Shown one piece after another: positions 11,789 to 18,705 of a stretch of 20,850 bases of DNA; positions within the stretch are counted from its first letter, which is position 1, and every line of letters begins with the position of its first letter. Position numbers and translations under genes: made by a program. Source of the DNA: a virus. Location of the stretch: IMG/VR virus record IMGVR_UViG_3300005096_000172, positions 1 through 20,850 of that record. The stretch is one strand, 5' to 3'. A model generated the notes under the pieces. It was not told the DNA's origin, made no database searches, and saw only the letters and a list, made by a program, of their open reading frames with translations.

Positions 11789-12019
11789 ATGAAACTTATA
11801 CTAATTATTGTTCTTGGCTTACTTGTAGGCTTTAACATACCCGCTTATGCTGGTGATAAAAAAACAGTATGCGAAAATGCGAGAGATAAAGCGAGAGACA
11901 AGTGCTTTCAGGAGATAGATAGAAAAGGCAATAGGCATTTATTTCCCCGTTGTATACTGCCGTATATTGAGATGTGTGAGAGCAAGAAGTCGATGAAATA
12001 TACTTATGTGGGAAACTAA
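11789..12019 (+). CDS. Predicted exported small Cys-rich protein
   Basis: A 76-residue protein with a textbook Sec signal peptide: Lys at 2, hydrophobic core LILIIVLGLLVGF, and an AYA motif with likely cleavage before Gly22. The mature part of about 55 residues is highly charged and has four cysteines (28, 39, 55, 63), fitting two disulfides in the periplasm. SD AAGGAG lies 11 bases before the ATG. It also overlaps, by ATGA, a possible 19-codon frame (11733-11792). Exported phage proteins of this size are often lysogenic-conversion or superinfection-exclusion factors; that role here is inference. Confidence 0.65.
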   Translation: MKLILIIVLGLLVGFNIPAYAGDKKTVCENARDKARDKCFQEIDRKGNRHLFPRCILPYIEMCESKKSMKYTYVGN

Positions 12020-12038
12020 AGAAACGAGGGGATAAATC

Positions 12039-12299
12039 ATGAAAAGAAATATGGCCAGTTTTTCAGTTACTCCGAAATTAATAGAAGAAGCTTTATTTAT
12101 GCCGGAAGGATACGAAATCGTTGGGGGTGAGTGGGATTTTTCATCGAGAACAATAAAGCTCTTTATTGAAGGCCCTGGCTTGCCAGTTGTGAACACTGGA
12201 GAAATGTTAATGCATATAAGGCCAAGCGTGACAAAGAACCAAGAGATAGAAGGCCTAGTTAGGTATGAGTGGAATTGGAATTGTAGCGAACTGGAATGA
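12039..12299 (+). CDS. Small conserved phage protein of unknown function
   Basis: An 86-residue protein. 'LIEEALFMPEGYEIVGGEWD' followed by 'TIKLFIEGPGLP' is a pattern that I recall from several environmental phages as a short beta domain without known function. SD GAGGGG is 9 bases before the ATG. The stop TGA overlaps the next ATG at 12296. An internal ATG at 12051 could also serve. Confidence 0.65.
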   Translation: MKRNMASFSVTPKLIEEALFMPEGYEIVGGEWDFSSRTIKLFIEGPGLPVVNTGEMLMHIRPSVTKNQEIEGLVRYEWNWNCSELE

Positions 12300-12511
12300 G
12301 AAGGATGAGTATTAGATGGAGAAAGGATGGTAGTCTAGTATGTGCTGCAATGAGTAGCGAGAAAGAAGGAGATTGCTATATAGATGATCGATTACACTAT
12401 CAGCTATCAGTTATCTCGAAAGCGATTATTGCCGACATTGGCCACGAATCTAACGGCCTCTGGCACTGGGTACACGGGGATAAGTTTCTAAGGTCACAGG
12501 CTGAAATATGA
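12296..12511 (+). CDS. Small conserved phage protein of unknown function
   Basis: A 71-residue protein, coupled by ATGA to the previous gene. 'SIRWRKDGSLVCAAMS' and 'DDRLHYQLSVISKAIIAD' then 'NGLWHWVHGD' look like a conserved small phage domain without assigned function. The true start may be the second ATG at 12305 (MSIRW). The region 12512-12606 after it holds only very short frames. Confidence 0.6.
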   Translation: MRRMSIRWRKDGSLVCAAMSSEKEGDCYIDDRLHYQLSVISKAIIADIGHESNGLWHWVHGDKFLRSQAEI

Positions 12512-12606
12512 TTATACGAGAGACGGTATGAGTACTAATCTATGACTATTAGTTCAATCCACACACCCGTAAGGTGAGACCGTAAGGTTTGAACGGAGAG
12601 GAAAGC

Positions 12607-12831
12607 ATGTGGGATGAAGTGGAATGTAAATGTGGACTTGGAGCCCCGCATATGTCTTATTTTCGTGAAGACATGTCGGTAGTTGTTCGAAACCACGGCA
12701 ATTCTGGAAACACACTAAAGAAAGAGTTATTTTGCACAAATATGTACGGAGAAGAACTGGAAGGAAAGTATTTTTCTCCAAAAAAAGCGATGGCCAAAAT
12801 AGATGAGTTATATCCTATTGGAGAATATTAG
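12607..12831 (+). CDS. Small protein of unknown function
   Basis: A 74-residue protein starting MWDEVECKCGLGAPHMSYFR. I chose the ATG at 12607, with CGGAGAGG 6 bases upstream, over a TTG at 12589. CKC near the start and a single later Cys; the C-terminal 'SPKKAMAKIDELYPIGEY' is a helix. The 95 bases before it contain a direct repeat CCGTAAGG-5-CCGTAAGG. Unknown family. Confidence 0.6.
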   Translation: MWDEVECKCGLGAPHMSYFREDMSVVVRNHGNSGNTLKKELFCTNMYGEELEGKYFSPKKAMAKIDELYPIGEY

Positions 12832-12833
12832 GA

Positions 12834-13067
12834 ATGGGCGATGTTATAGAGATAAAACCGAGCATGAATATTCCGGAAACACTAAGAAATATTGCTGATG
12901 GTATTGAGCGTGGTGATATAAACCCTGACGCTATAACGCTGATAGCAATACCGAATGTATATCAAATTGGCATATTCAACGATAACGACGCGGCATCTGA
13001 AACTATATTTGCGTGTAATTACGCGATACATAAACTAATGACAGCGTCTATGGATATTAACGCATAA
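12834..13067 (+). CDS. Small conserved phage protein of unknown function
   Basis: A 77-residue protein. 'NIPETLRNIADGIERGDINP' and 'IFNDNDAASETIFACNYAIH' are recognisable as a small domain that recurs in phages without known function. SD GGAG is about 8 bases before the ATG. Its stop TAA lies inside the left arm of the 93-nt inverted-repeat element (GCATAAC), as is common for genes inside integron cassettes. Confidence 0.65.
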   Translation: MGDVIEIKPSMNIPETLRNIADGIERGDINPDAITLIAIPNVYQIGIFNDNDAASETIFACNYAIHKLMTASMDINA

Positions 13068-13154
13068 CAAGCAAAAGCAGATGCCACCTACAAAACTTAA
13101 AAGCAACGGACAAACCACGCGGCATTTTGTCCGACTGAATTTTGCTTGTTATGC
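13062..13154. repeat. 93-nt attC-like inverted-repeat element
   Basis: Terminal arms of 15 bp are perfectly complementary (13062-13076 and 13140-13154), beginning GCATAAC and ending GTTATGC. After a small bulge come a 3-bp pair (CAG/CTG) and an inner hairpin CGGACAAA (13107-13114) / TTTGTCCG (13126-13133). The AAC...GTT ends, the length and the imperfect interior resemble integron attC sites, but GCATAAC and GTTATGC each miss the RYYYAAC/GTTRRRY consensus at one base. The right 25 bases recur, 21 of 25 matching, at 13586-13610. Confidence 0.6.
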
Positions 13155-13181
13155 CGCTTTATTAAAAAGGTCAAAATCATA

Positions 13182-13454
13182 ATGAATATAATTCCATCTC
13201 CATCAGAAGACAGACAAGAACATCACGTAAATCTTGTTGAGGCAATAAACCACATAGACTCTGTACAGTCACGCCTGGATGAATTGTATTGTAGAATTAG
13301 AGGCCCTGAGCCAGAAGAAAGTAAAGTTATCATCGATACTAACGACGCAATGCCGACACTTTCAGGCGTGCTAAATAGTGCTCCTGATCATATCCGCTCC
13401 AAGACCGAAAAGCTGCACAAGAGAATAGACGCCATCTCTGCTTCTATTTTTTAG
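13182..13454 (+). CDS. Small conserved phage protein (helical)
   Basis: A 90-residue protein starting MNIIPSPSEDRQEHHVNLVE. 'AINHIDSVQSRLDELYCRIR' and the C-terminal 'SKTEKLHKRIDAISASIF' are two helices, separated by a Pro/Asp-rich linker with 'MPTLSGVLNSAP'. I recall this layout from phages with P22-like or p19-portal modules; its function is unknown. The ATG at 13182 is preferred to a start at 13146, which lies inside the inverted-repeat arm. Confidence 0.6.
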   Translation: MNIIPSPSEDRQEHHVNLVEAINHIDSVQSRLDELYCRIRGPEPEESKVIIDTNDAMPTLSGVLNSAPDHIRSKTEKLHKRIDAISASIF

Positions 13455-13461
13455 CTGGCTA

Positions 13462-13489
13462 GCCGCTCAACGCATAAGCTGAGAGCGGC
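13462..13489 (+). other. GC-rich hairpin after the gene at 13182
   Basis: GCCGCTC (13462-13468) pairs with GAGCGGC (13483-13489) over a 14-base loop, starting 8 bases after a stop codon. There is no T run, so it is not a typical terminator. The surrounding 13455-13544 has no gene and is visibly GC-richer than the rest. Confidence 0.4.
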
Positions 13490-13544
13490 GAAACATCGCG
13501 CATCAGCGGACGGGCAACACTGGGCCTTAAAGGAAGCTATAGCT

Positions 13545-13946
13545 ATGAATGACACTAAAGACCAGAAAAACAACGCCGAGGCCGTTCCGACTGAATGCGC
13601 CTTGTTATGCGACGCTATCAGATTGCACTTAGGGCAGTGCGCACCCCATATTAAGCAGCGAGAAACAAGCAAGTTATTGCAGCGTTCAGCCGATGAAATG
13701 CGAAGGCTTTACGCATTGACTGATAAAAATGCAAATGACTTTAGTGTTGAGGTTAGCTATTCGCTGACATGCACTGATTGCGGGACTTCGTTTTTTGAAA
13801 AAGGAACTGGCATATACCACTTTGAAACATCGGAAGAGGTGATTAAATTAGCGAAAGCCGAAGAATGGCGGATTGGCGAGGAAGTTCCGAACGGAAGTAA
13901 GTGGAATTTTTGCCCAAGATGCATATTAAGGCGTGGTGACGCATAA
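13545..13946 (+). CDS. Zinc-ribbon-like protein
   Basis: A 133-residue protein. The N-terminal half is helical ('CDAIRLHLGQCAPHIKQRET', 'MRRLYALTDK'). The C-terminal half has CTDCG (76, 79) and CPRC (123, 126), the two knuckles of a zinc ribbon, with beta strands between. Such proteins often bind nucleic acid or act as adapters; no specific role is visible. The gene ends GACGCATAAC. Bases 13586-13610 repeat the right arm of the 93-nt element and encode PTECALLC. SD AAGGAAG is about 9 bases before the ATG. Its base composition seems richer in GC than its neighbours. Confidence 0.65.
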   Translation: MNDTKDQKNNAEAVPTECALLCDAIRLHLGQCAPHIKQRETSKLLQRSADEMRRLYALTDKNANDFSVEVSYSLTCTDCGTSFFEKGTGIYHFETSEEVIKLAKAEEWRIGEEVPNGSKWNFCPRCILRRGDA

Positions 13947-13993
13947 CATACTGTTATACGGACGCAGGTCGAATAATAGTCAATATACCGCCC

Positions 13994-14066
13994 CGCAATC
14001 AAAATAATTGCGCCCATCAAAACCCATGCTATAATAAGAATATTATAAATTGCTGATATTCTTATT
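13994..14066. promoter_or_regulatory. Two dyads ahead of the portal operon
   Basis: CGCAAT/ATTGCG at 13994-14012 with a 7-base loop, and an 11-bp perfect dyad AATAAGAATAT (14033-14043) / ATATTCTTATT (14056-14066). The second ends 5 bases before the ATG at 14072, where an SD would be expected but is missing. The interval 13947-14071 holds no supported gene. These may be operators or a structured leader. Confidence 0.4.
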
Positions 14067-14071
14067 TAGAC

Positions 14072-14194
14072 ATGTGCCCAAATTGCATCAAAGAAAAAGA
14101 TAAGCCGCTTACTTACGCAAAATGTACTCTTTGTGACGGCTACCGCCTGCTTACTCCCCAAGAACTCGACAAGATCAAAAGAAGGAAACGCTAA
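14072..14194 (+). CDS. 40-residue double-CxxC zinc miniprotein
   Basis: MCPNCIKEKDKPLTYAKCTL then CDGYRLLTPQEL and a basic end KIKRRKR. CPNC (2, 5) and CTLC (18, 21) form a compact four-Cys zinc site. The TAA overlaps the portal ATG (TAATG), so it is the first gene of the head operon by position. No SD precedes it; an 11-bp dyad ends just upstream. Confidence 0.6.
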   Translation: MCPNCIKEKDKPLTYAKCTLCDGYRLLTPQELDKIKRRKR

Positions 14195-16413
14195 TGGTTC
14201 CTCCTGATGAAATGCGCGGGTTAATGCCTCAACCACCAGATATAGAGGAACCACCCTCAGAAAATCTTGAGCTTGACGATGCTTATGGTGAAGAAGAGAA
14301 AACCGACTCTCCATTGATGAAATATCTAGATCAAGGGAATATTGTCGAAGAGCTAGAAGACAACTCAAAAACAGCTACCGATATTATTGGGTTGTATGAT
14401 GAGGCTTTTATCTCAATGAAGCCTTGGCGTAAAAAGTACGACCGCGCTCTAAACCTAGCAAAGTTACAGCCCACAGCAAATGGTAAGGAAATAACGAAAA
14501 AAACCTTTCCTTTTGACGGCGCAAGCTTGGCGATGATGCCTTACATCCTAGAAGCGGCTCTTGATTTTAACTCTAGATCTGCTCCAGAATTAGCATGGGC
14601 TAATAAAATAGTTCACGTTAAAGCGTATGGTAAAAATACACAAGAGAAGGAAGACAGAGTTAAGCGTGTTGCAGATTTTTCCAACGCTCAGCTAGACGAG
14701 CTAATCCCGCAATGGAAGTCAGAGCAAGATAAGTGCTTATTTAATCTTCCGATTGTTGGTACATCCTACAAAGAAACATATTACGATTATGAAGAGCAAC
14801 GAGTAAAATCTGACCTCGTACTAGCGGATAAAATCGTATTTAATCACAATTACTCTTCATTTGAAGAATCCCCGGATAAGTTCAAAGAATGCGAATTTAC
14901 TAGAAACCAGGTAATCGGGTTTATTAGAGGTGAGCAAAAGTGGGATCTAAGTGAGGATGATCTAGAAGAAGACAAAGAAGACTTTAAATTCATTAAGGCT
15001 TATACCTGGATAGATTTAGACGATGACGGTCTCAAAGAGCCTTATGTTGCTATTGTTTACAAAGAAATAGATAAGATTGTCTGTTTGTACCCTTGTTATG
15101 ACGAGGATACAATTATCATGAATAAAAAAAATGAAATTGTCAAAGTAACGCCTATTGAGTACTTCACCCAGTATCGATTCATTCCAGATCCAGAGGGCGG
15201 CCCAATGGGCTTAGGCTGGGGAATATTGTTAGGCCCGATGTTTGAGTCTATCAATACGACAATGAGACAGCTTAACGATGCAGGTACGTTAAGCCTCACC
15301 GCTGCAAACTCAGGGCTGATATCTAAGCAAATGGCATCTGGCCGAGGTAATGCGGCAAAATCTGGGCCAATTGAAATCGCCATGGGCAAGTTTACCCAAA
15401 TAGAAATGAGCGGCTCCGGTAGCTTGCGAGATAACATTGTTCAACTCCCATTCGCTGGTCCTAACCCAGTCATGATGCAGCTATTAGAGTCCCTGATAGC
15501 ATCCGCTAGGTCAATGACAAATGCCGCTGTGAATGTCCAAGCCCAGGCGGGGGAAGCCGCTGCGCTTTATCTCGCTAAATTACAGCAAGGGTTGAAGATT
15601 CCAAACTCCATCATCATGCGAGTACATGATGGCGCTAAGAAAGAGTTTAAAAAAATATCCCTGCTTAATTACAAGCATTTCGACGATGAGCTATACAATA
15701 ATATCCTTGACATTGATATCCAGGTGTCGATGGAAAAGGATTTCAACCCCAAAGACTTTGATTTAAAACCGGTTGCTGACCCATCCCAGGGATCGGATGT
15801 TGAAAGGCTTCAGCGCGCTCAAATTGTTTTTGATATGGCGAAAGACCCTCAACAACCACAGCAGGTTGGTAACTATAGAGCGGCTTATATCGGTCTATTA
15901 GAAGCCATGAAAACACCGAACATCGATGAACTTGCCCCTGAGCCAGACCCGAATGCAAAAGACCCCCAGGCCGAAATGCAGCAAGCTATGATAATGCAGC
16001 AAATGGCCGATATGGAGCTGAAGAAGAAAGATCAAGATTTAAGAGCCGAAGAAAACAAAATGAAGCAGCTTAGAATCACAATGGAACAGCAAAAGCAGGC
16101 TATGCAAGCAGCTAAGGACATGGGAGACCTTGGCATTAGGAATGACAAAACAGAGGCTGAGATACAGCGTTTGTATGTTCAGTCACTTGTTGATTTAGTT
16201 AACCTAGGTCTTCCTATTGACAGCGCAATTTCAAAAACACAACAAATAGAAAGTACGTTTATTGATTCCAAGGCCGGGAGTAAAGACACGCCAATAGAAC
16301 TAGAGTACGATCCATTTAGCGGATCTATAAATGATAGGGTTCCAGATATGCCACCGTCTGAACCTATCTCTCCTTCTGAACCTATGATGGCAGAACCAAA
16401 TGCCGTACTTTAA
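14194..16413 (+). CDS. Portal protein (p19-like)
   Basis: A 739-residue protein forming the dodecameric ring at the packaging vertex, where it docks the large terminase and later the tail. The region of about residues 45-110 ('KPWRKKYDRALNLAKLQPTA', 'TFPFDGASLAMMPYILEAAL') and 'YTWIDLDDDGLKEPYVAIVY' match the portal type often called p19 in environmental phages. The middle 'LGWGILLGPMFESINTTMRQ' is a strong family signature. The C-terminal 150 residues are Gln/Met/Lys-rich helix ('MQQAMIMQQMADMELKKKDQ'), like portal barrel helices. Length is usual for podovirus portals (P22 gp1 is 725). SD AAGGAA lies before the ATG, which overlaps the upstream TAA. It looks intact. Confidence 0.9.
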   Translation: MVPPDEMRGLMPQPPDIEEPPSENLELDDAYGEEEKTDSPLMKYLDQGNIVEELEDNSKTATDIIGLYDEAFISMKPWRKKYDRALNLAKLQPTANGKEITKKTFPFDGASLAMMPYILEAALDFNSRSAPELAWANKIVHVKAYGKNTQEKEDRVKRVADFSNAQLDELIPQWKSEQDKCLFNLPIVGTSYKETYYDYEEQRVKSDLVLADKIVFNHNYSSFEESPDKFKECEFTRNQVIGFIRGEQKWDLSEDDLEEDKEDFKFIKAYTWIDLDDDGLKEPYVAIVYKEIDKIVCLYPCYDEDTIIMNKKNEIVKVTPIEYFTQYRFIPDPEGGPMGLGWGILLGPMFESINTTMRQLNDAGTLSLTAANSGLISKQMASGRGNAAKSGPIEIAMGKFTQIEMSGSGSLRDNIVQLPFAGPNPVMMQLLESLIASARSMTNAAVNVQAQAGEAAALYLAKLQQGLKIPNSIIMRVHDGAKKEFKKISLLNYKHFDDELYNNILDIDIQVSMEKDFNPKDFDLKPVADPSQGSDVERLQRAQIVFDMAKDPQQPQQVGNYRAAYIGLLEAMKTPNIDELAPEPDPNAKDPQAEMQQAMIMQQMADMELKKKDQDLRAEENKMKQLRITMEQQKQAMQAAKDMGDLGIRNDKTEAEIQRLYVQSLVDLVNLGLPIDSAISKTQQIESTFIDSKAGSKDTPIELEYDPFSGSINDRVPDMPPSEPISPSEPMMAEPNAVL

Positions 16414-17311
16414 AATATACATAAAAGGGAAAGATACTCCACTAGAGTATTACGAAGACTCTGAAGCCATTGAATTCGTGAAACAAAAACTCGACGAGAA
16501 ATTTGCACCGCTAAAAGAATTCGCAAAGAAAGCATGGGGCGGAATGTCCCCTTTCGATAAGGCGGCATTAGCAACCGCACCACTGCCTATTATTGGCGAC
16601 ATAACCGGCCTAGTAGCTGATGCCGATATGTTTATAAATGATCCAGAAAGTAGGACATTGTTAAATGCGGGGCTTTCGGCAGCTGGATTGATTCCTTTTG
16701 TCCCGGCGCTGAGCACGGTTAGAAAAGTAAATAACCCACCTATGGATGAAGCAAGCAAGATGGAAAGAGCGAAAGAGCAGGGATATAAAAGAGGTTTTTA
16801 CAGGGGCGGTAAGCCCCCGGACGAAAAAGGACTTATGGGTGGTCAGCAATTTTATTCAAGAGATAAAGAATATGCCGAGGGGTTTGGTGAGAAATCGCCA
16901 GATTTTAGAGAATATATGTTAAATATCGAGAAACCCCTAAATTGGAATAGTGCTATAAATAAGGCCGATATAGATGATATCGAATCTTATTTGAATAAAA
17001 TAGGTGACAAAAGATTATCCCCTTACTTGCAGGATATTGTCGCTACTGATTATGAAGGGGAAATATCAGGAGCAACATTATACCAACTTTTAGATAATGT
17101 TGGCATTGAAACTCCCGAAGGAATTTTAAAAGCCTCAGGTTTTGATGCAATAGATACAGGAAGAGATGTCCGTAAAATTACAAAAGAAGGGGTCAGAGAC
17201 CTTACAGCAGCCTTTGACCCCTCTAAGAAGCTAGATCCTAATGTATTTGCGACTGGTGCGGTCGGAGCTATAGGATTAAGCGCAATTAACGATGAAGATA
17301 GTCAAGATTGA
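16400..17311 (+). CDS. ADP-ribosyltransferase-like protein coupled to portal
   Basis: A 303-residue protein starting inside the portal gene (14-base overlap). Three parts can be seen. Residues 1-50 form a short charged lead. Residues 57-110 ('LPIIGDITGLVADADMFIND', 'GLSAAGLIPFVPALSTVRK') are a hydrophobic pre-toxin-like region typical of phage polyvalent or injected proteins. Residues 130-277 resemble the ADP-ribosyltransferase fold: GFYRGG (132-137), QQFYSRDKEYAEGFG (149-163), YMLNIEKPLNW (172-182), GFDAID (247-252) and LTAAFDPSKK (268-277). In related ART-like effectors the last motif usually carries a Glu; here an Asp lies nearby and no E-x-E is visible, so activity is uncertain. Position suggests virion packaging and injection. 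Role inferred. Confidence 0.6.
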   Translation: MPYFKIYIKGKDTPLEYYEDSEAIEFVKQKLDEKFAPLKEFAKKAWGGMSPFDKAALATAPLPIIGDITGLVADADMFINDPESRTLLNAGLSAAGLIPFVPALSTVRKVNNPPMDEASKMERAKEQGYKRGFYRGGKPPDEKGLMGGQQFYSRDKEYAEGFGEKSPDFREYMLNIEKPLNWNSAINKADIDDIESYLNKIGDKRLSPYLQDIVATDYEGEISGATLYQLLDNVGIETPEGILKASGFDAIDTGRDVRKITKEGVRDLTAAFDPSKKLDPNVFATGAVGAIGLSAINDEDSQD

Positions 17312-17496
17312 TGTTTATTAACATATCTATAAATACACCCAGTGCCAAGGCTTTTCACTACAGTTTTAGAGAACTTATGCTGGTTCTCTTTAGCTATATT
17401 GACTGCCATACCTTCATCTTTACCGCTATAAAGAGGTTTAAGGGCTTGATTAAAATCATCGTCTGGCCAAGTTACACCGTATGTCCAACAATACAT
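17302..17496 (-). CDS. Antisense moron-like small gene
   Basis: A 64-residue protein on the minus strand, MYCWTYGVTWPDDDFNQALK, ending 'GTGCIYRYVNKHQS'. The ATG at 17496 has a near-perfect SD (AAAGGAGAG) 5 bases away and a strong extended -10 promoter just upstream. Its 3' end overlaps the end of the convergent ART-like gene by 10 bases. A single gene with its own promoter, opposing a late head operon, is the definition of a moron, often expressed from the prophage to alter the host. I do not recognise the family. The plus-strand frame over the same stretch (17308-17553) lacks an SD and looks like a shadow. Confidence 0.65.
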   Translation of the reverse strand: MYCWTYGVTWPDDDFNQALKPLYSGKDEGMAVNIAKENQHKFSKTVVKSLGTGCIYRYVNKHQS

Positions 17497-17518
17497 ATTG
17501 CTCTCCTTTTAAAGAGAT

Positions 17519-17548
17519 ATTATAACATTAATGTATACAAAATGACAG
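17519..17548 (-). promoter_or_regulatory. Extended -10 promoter for the antisense gene
   Basis: On the minus strand: -10 TATAAT (17524-17519), preceded by TG one base upstream (TGTTATAAT), and a -35 CTGTCA (17548-17543) at an 18-base spacing. The likely start site is about 16 bases before the ATG, giving a very short leader containing the SD. Confidence 0.7.
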
Positions 17549-17569
17549 ACTAAAAACAAGCGTAACTTA

Positions 17570-17938
17570 TTGATAATAATAGACAAACAAGAAATATTGA
17601 CGGCCAGTTTGCTAGAGCATACTGCGGAGCTTACCTTGACATATAAGAAAATAGATCAAATACAACTAGAACAATGGCTGATTAATCCGGTAACTAAAGC
17701 ATATTTCCAGTCTATTTACTGGAGCAATGATCAATTGAAAGAAGTGCAAGGTAACGGCGGAACATTTAACGTCAATAGCATGGAAAAAACCTTTGTAGAT
17801 ACAGCGCTTTATGAAGGTAAAAAGCAAGGATATGAATGCGCGATGGATGTATTCAGTGAGCTTAATCGGTTTGATTTTTTAGAAGACGGAATTGATGTAG
17901 ATATTCCAGATTTTAAAGATATAGCAGAGGAGGAGTAA
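17570..17938 (+). CDS. Head-module protein of unknown function
   Basis: A 122-residue acidic, helical protein. The frame has no ATG near its start; the likely start is TTG at 17570 (then IIIDKQEILTASLLEHTAEL) with no clear SD, and in-frame stops exclude anything upstream of 17546. 'VTKAYFQSIYWSNDQLKEVQ' and 'GYECAMDVFSELNRFDFLED' look like a conserved small protein between portal and scaffold genes. The interval 17497-17569 carries the antisense promoter. Function unknown. Confidence 0.6.
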   Translation: MIIIDKQEILTASLLEHTAELTLTYKKIDQIQLEQWLINPVTKAYFQSIYWSNDQLKEVQGNGGTFNVNSMEKTFVDTALYEGKKQGYECAMDVFSELNRFDFLEDGIDVDIPDFKDIAEEE

Positions 17939-17944
17939 TATTTT

Positions 17945-18457
17945 ATGGGGATTACCACGACAATAGAGGTAAAAGAAAGCGGCCTACCTGTCAAGATAGA
18001 GTTAAAGGAGTGGATAGAATCAGACCTTGCAAAATCACTTGAAAGCGAAGAAGACTTTAGTAAGTGGGGATTATTTGGGGTTGTCGATTCTTTATGTGCT
18101 AATGAGAATTATGAATGCAGTATCGGCAATCAGCTTAGGTTTGAGAATCATGTTTATGCTGCGAACGTGGAAGGGGTAAACATGAAGGCTCTTAAAACAA
18201 TGATTGGAGAGATATTGATTTCGCTTAGAGATTCGGCGATTGCTCTTAAGCTTGAAGGTATGAACATAGGATCTGGCCGGTTAATTATACAAGATAGGAT
18301 GGGAGTAGTTATTGACAGGGATGGTGATTATGATGATATTTCAGGAGATGGGGAAAGCACAACGTTTAAGCGATCCAGTAAGTACAAGGCAATGTGGTAT
18401 GGGTGTATGACAAGGATGCCTGAAGGCTATGAGCACAAGCCACACAACAGAAAATAG
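17945..18457 (+). CDS. Protein of unknown function in head module
   Basis: A 170-residue protein with GAGGAG 9 bases before the ATG. 'NVEGVNMKALKTMIGEILIS' and 'RLIIQDRMGVVIDRDGDYDD' suggest a mixed alpha/beta domain with a surface Asp-rich loop. The C-terminus is basic (HKPHNRK). No known family. Located six bases after the previous stop in the same operon. Confidence 0.6.
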   Translation: MGITTTIEVKESGLPVKIELKEWIESDLAKSLESEEDFSKWGLFGVVDSLCANENYECSIGNQLRFENHVYAANVEGVNMKALKTMIGEILISLRDSAIALKLEGMNIGSGRLIIQDRMGVVIDRDGDYDDISGDGESTTFKRSSKYKAMWYGCMTRMPEGYEHKPHNRK

Positions 18458-18468
18458 AGGATAAATAG

Positions 18469-18705
18469 ATGGATAAAGAGATAGATACAGAATTAAGCTT
18501 TGGTGAGGCATTTGATAAAACGAAAAAAGGTGGAGCTATGCGGCTTCCATCATGGATGCCTGACGTTTTAATAAAAGCGCAATACCCCGGCCCATATAGC
18601 AAAATGACGGCCCCTTATTTATATGTAGAGTCGAGACATGGGAAAGGACCGTGGAAAGAAACTATGATTGAGCTATTTTCTAATGAATGGGTTTATATAA
18701 AATAA
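18469..18705 (+). CDS. DUF2829/Tad2-like protein, anti-Thoeris candidate
   Basis: A 78-residue protein. 'LSFGEAFDKTKKGGAMRLPS' then W, 'KMTAPYLYVESRHGKGPWKE' and 'IELFSNEWVYIK' follow the DUF2829 pattern closely: F-x-x-A....k.G....R...W, then PYLY, PW and a final (D/E)W. Members called Tad2 form tetramers that bind and sequester the cyclic ADP-ribose-type signal of Thoeris defence. Length and motif order are complete. SD AGAGGATAA lies before the ATG. The assignment to the family is fairly firm; anti-Thoeris activity is inference, as not every family member has been tested. Confidence 0.7.
   Translation: MDKEIDTELSFGEAFDKTKKGGAMRLPSWMPDVLIKAQYPGPYSKMTAPYLYVESRHGKGPWKETMIELFSNEWVYIK

Noticed and set aside
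11733-11792. 19-codon frame MRKTQKRTSRLEYQGVTSK overlapping the exported-protein start
   Set aside because: ATGA overlap is suggestive, but no SD is visible and the exported gene has a strong SD of its own.
13757-14020. 87-codon minus-strand frame with a hydrophobic N-terminus
   Set aside because: Mostly antisense to the zinc-ribbon gene; start has no SD; hydrophobic start looks accidental.
17308-17553. 81-codon plus-strand frame over the antisense gene
   Set aside because: No SD, odd composition, and it mirrors a minus-strand gene with SD and promoter.
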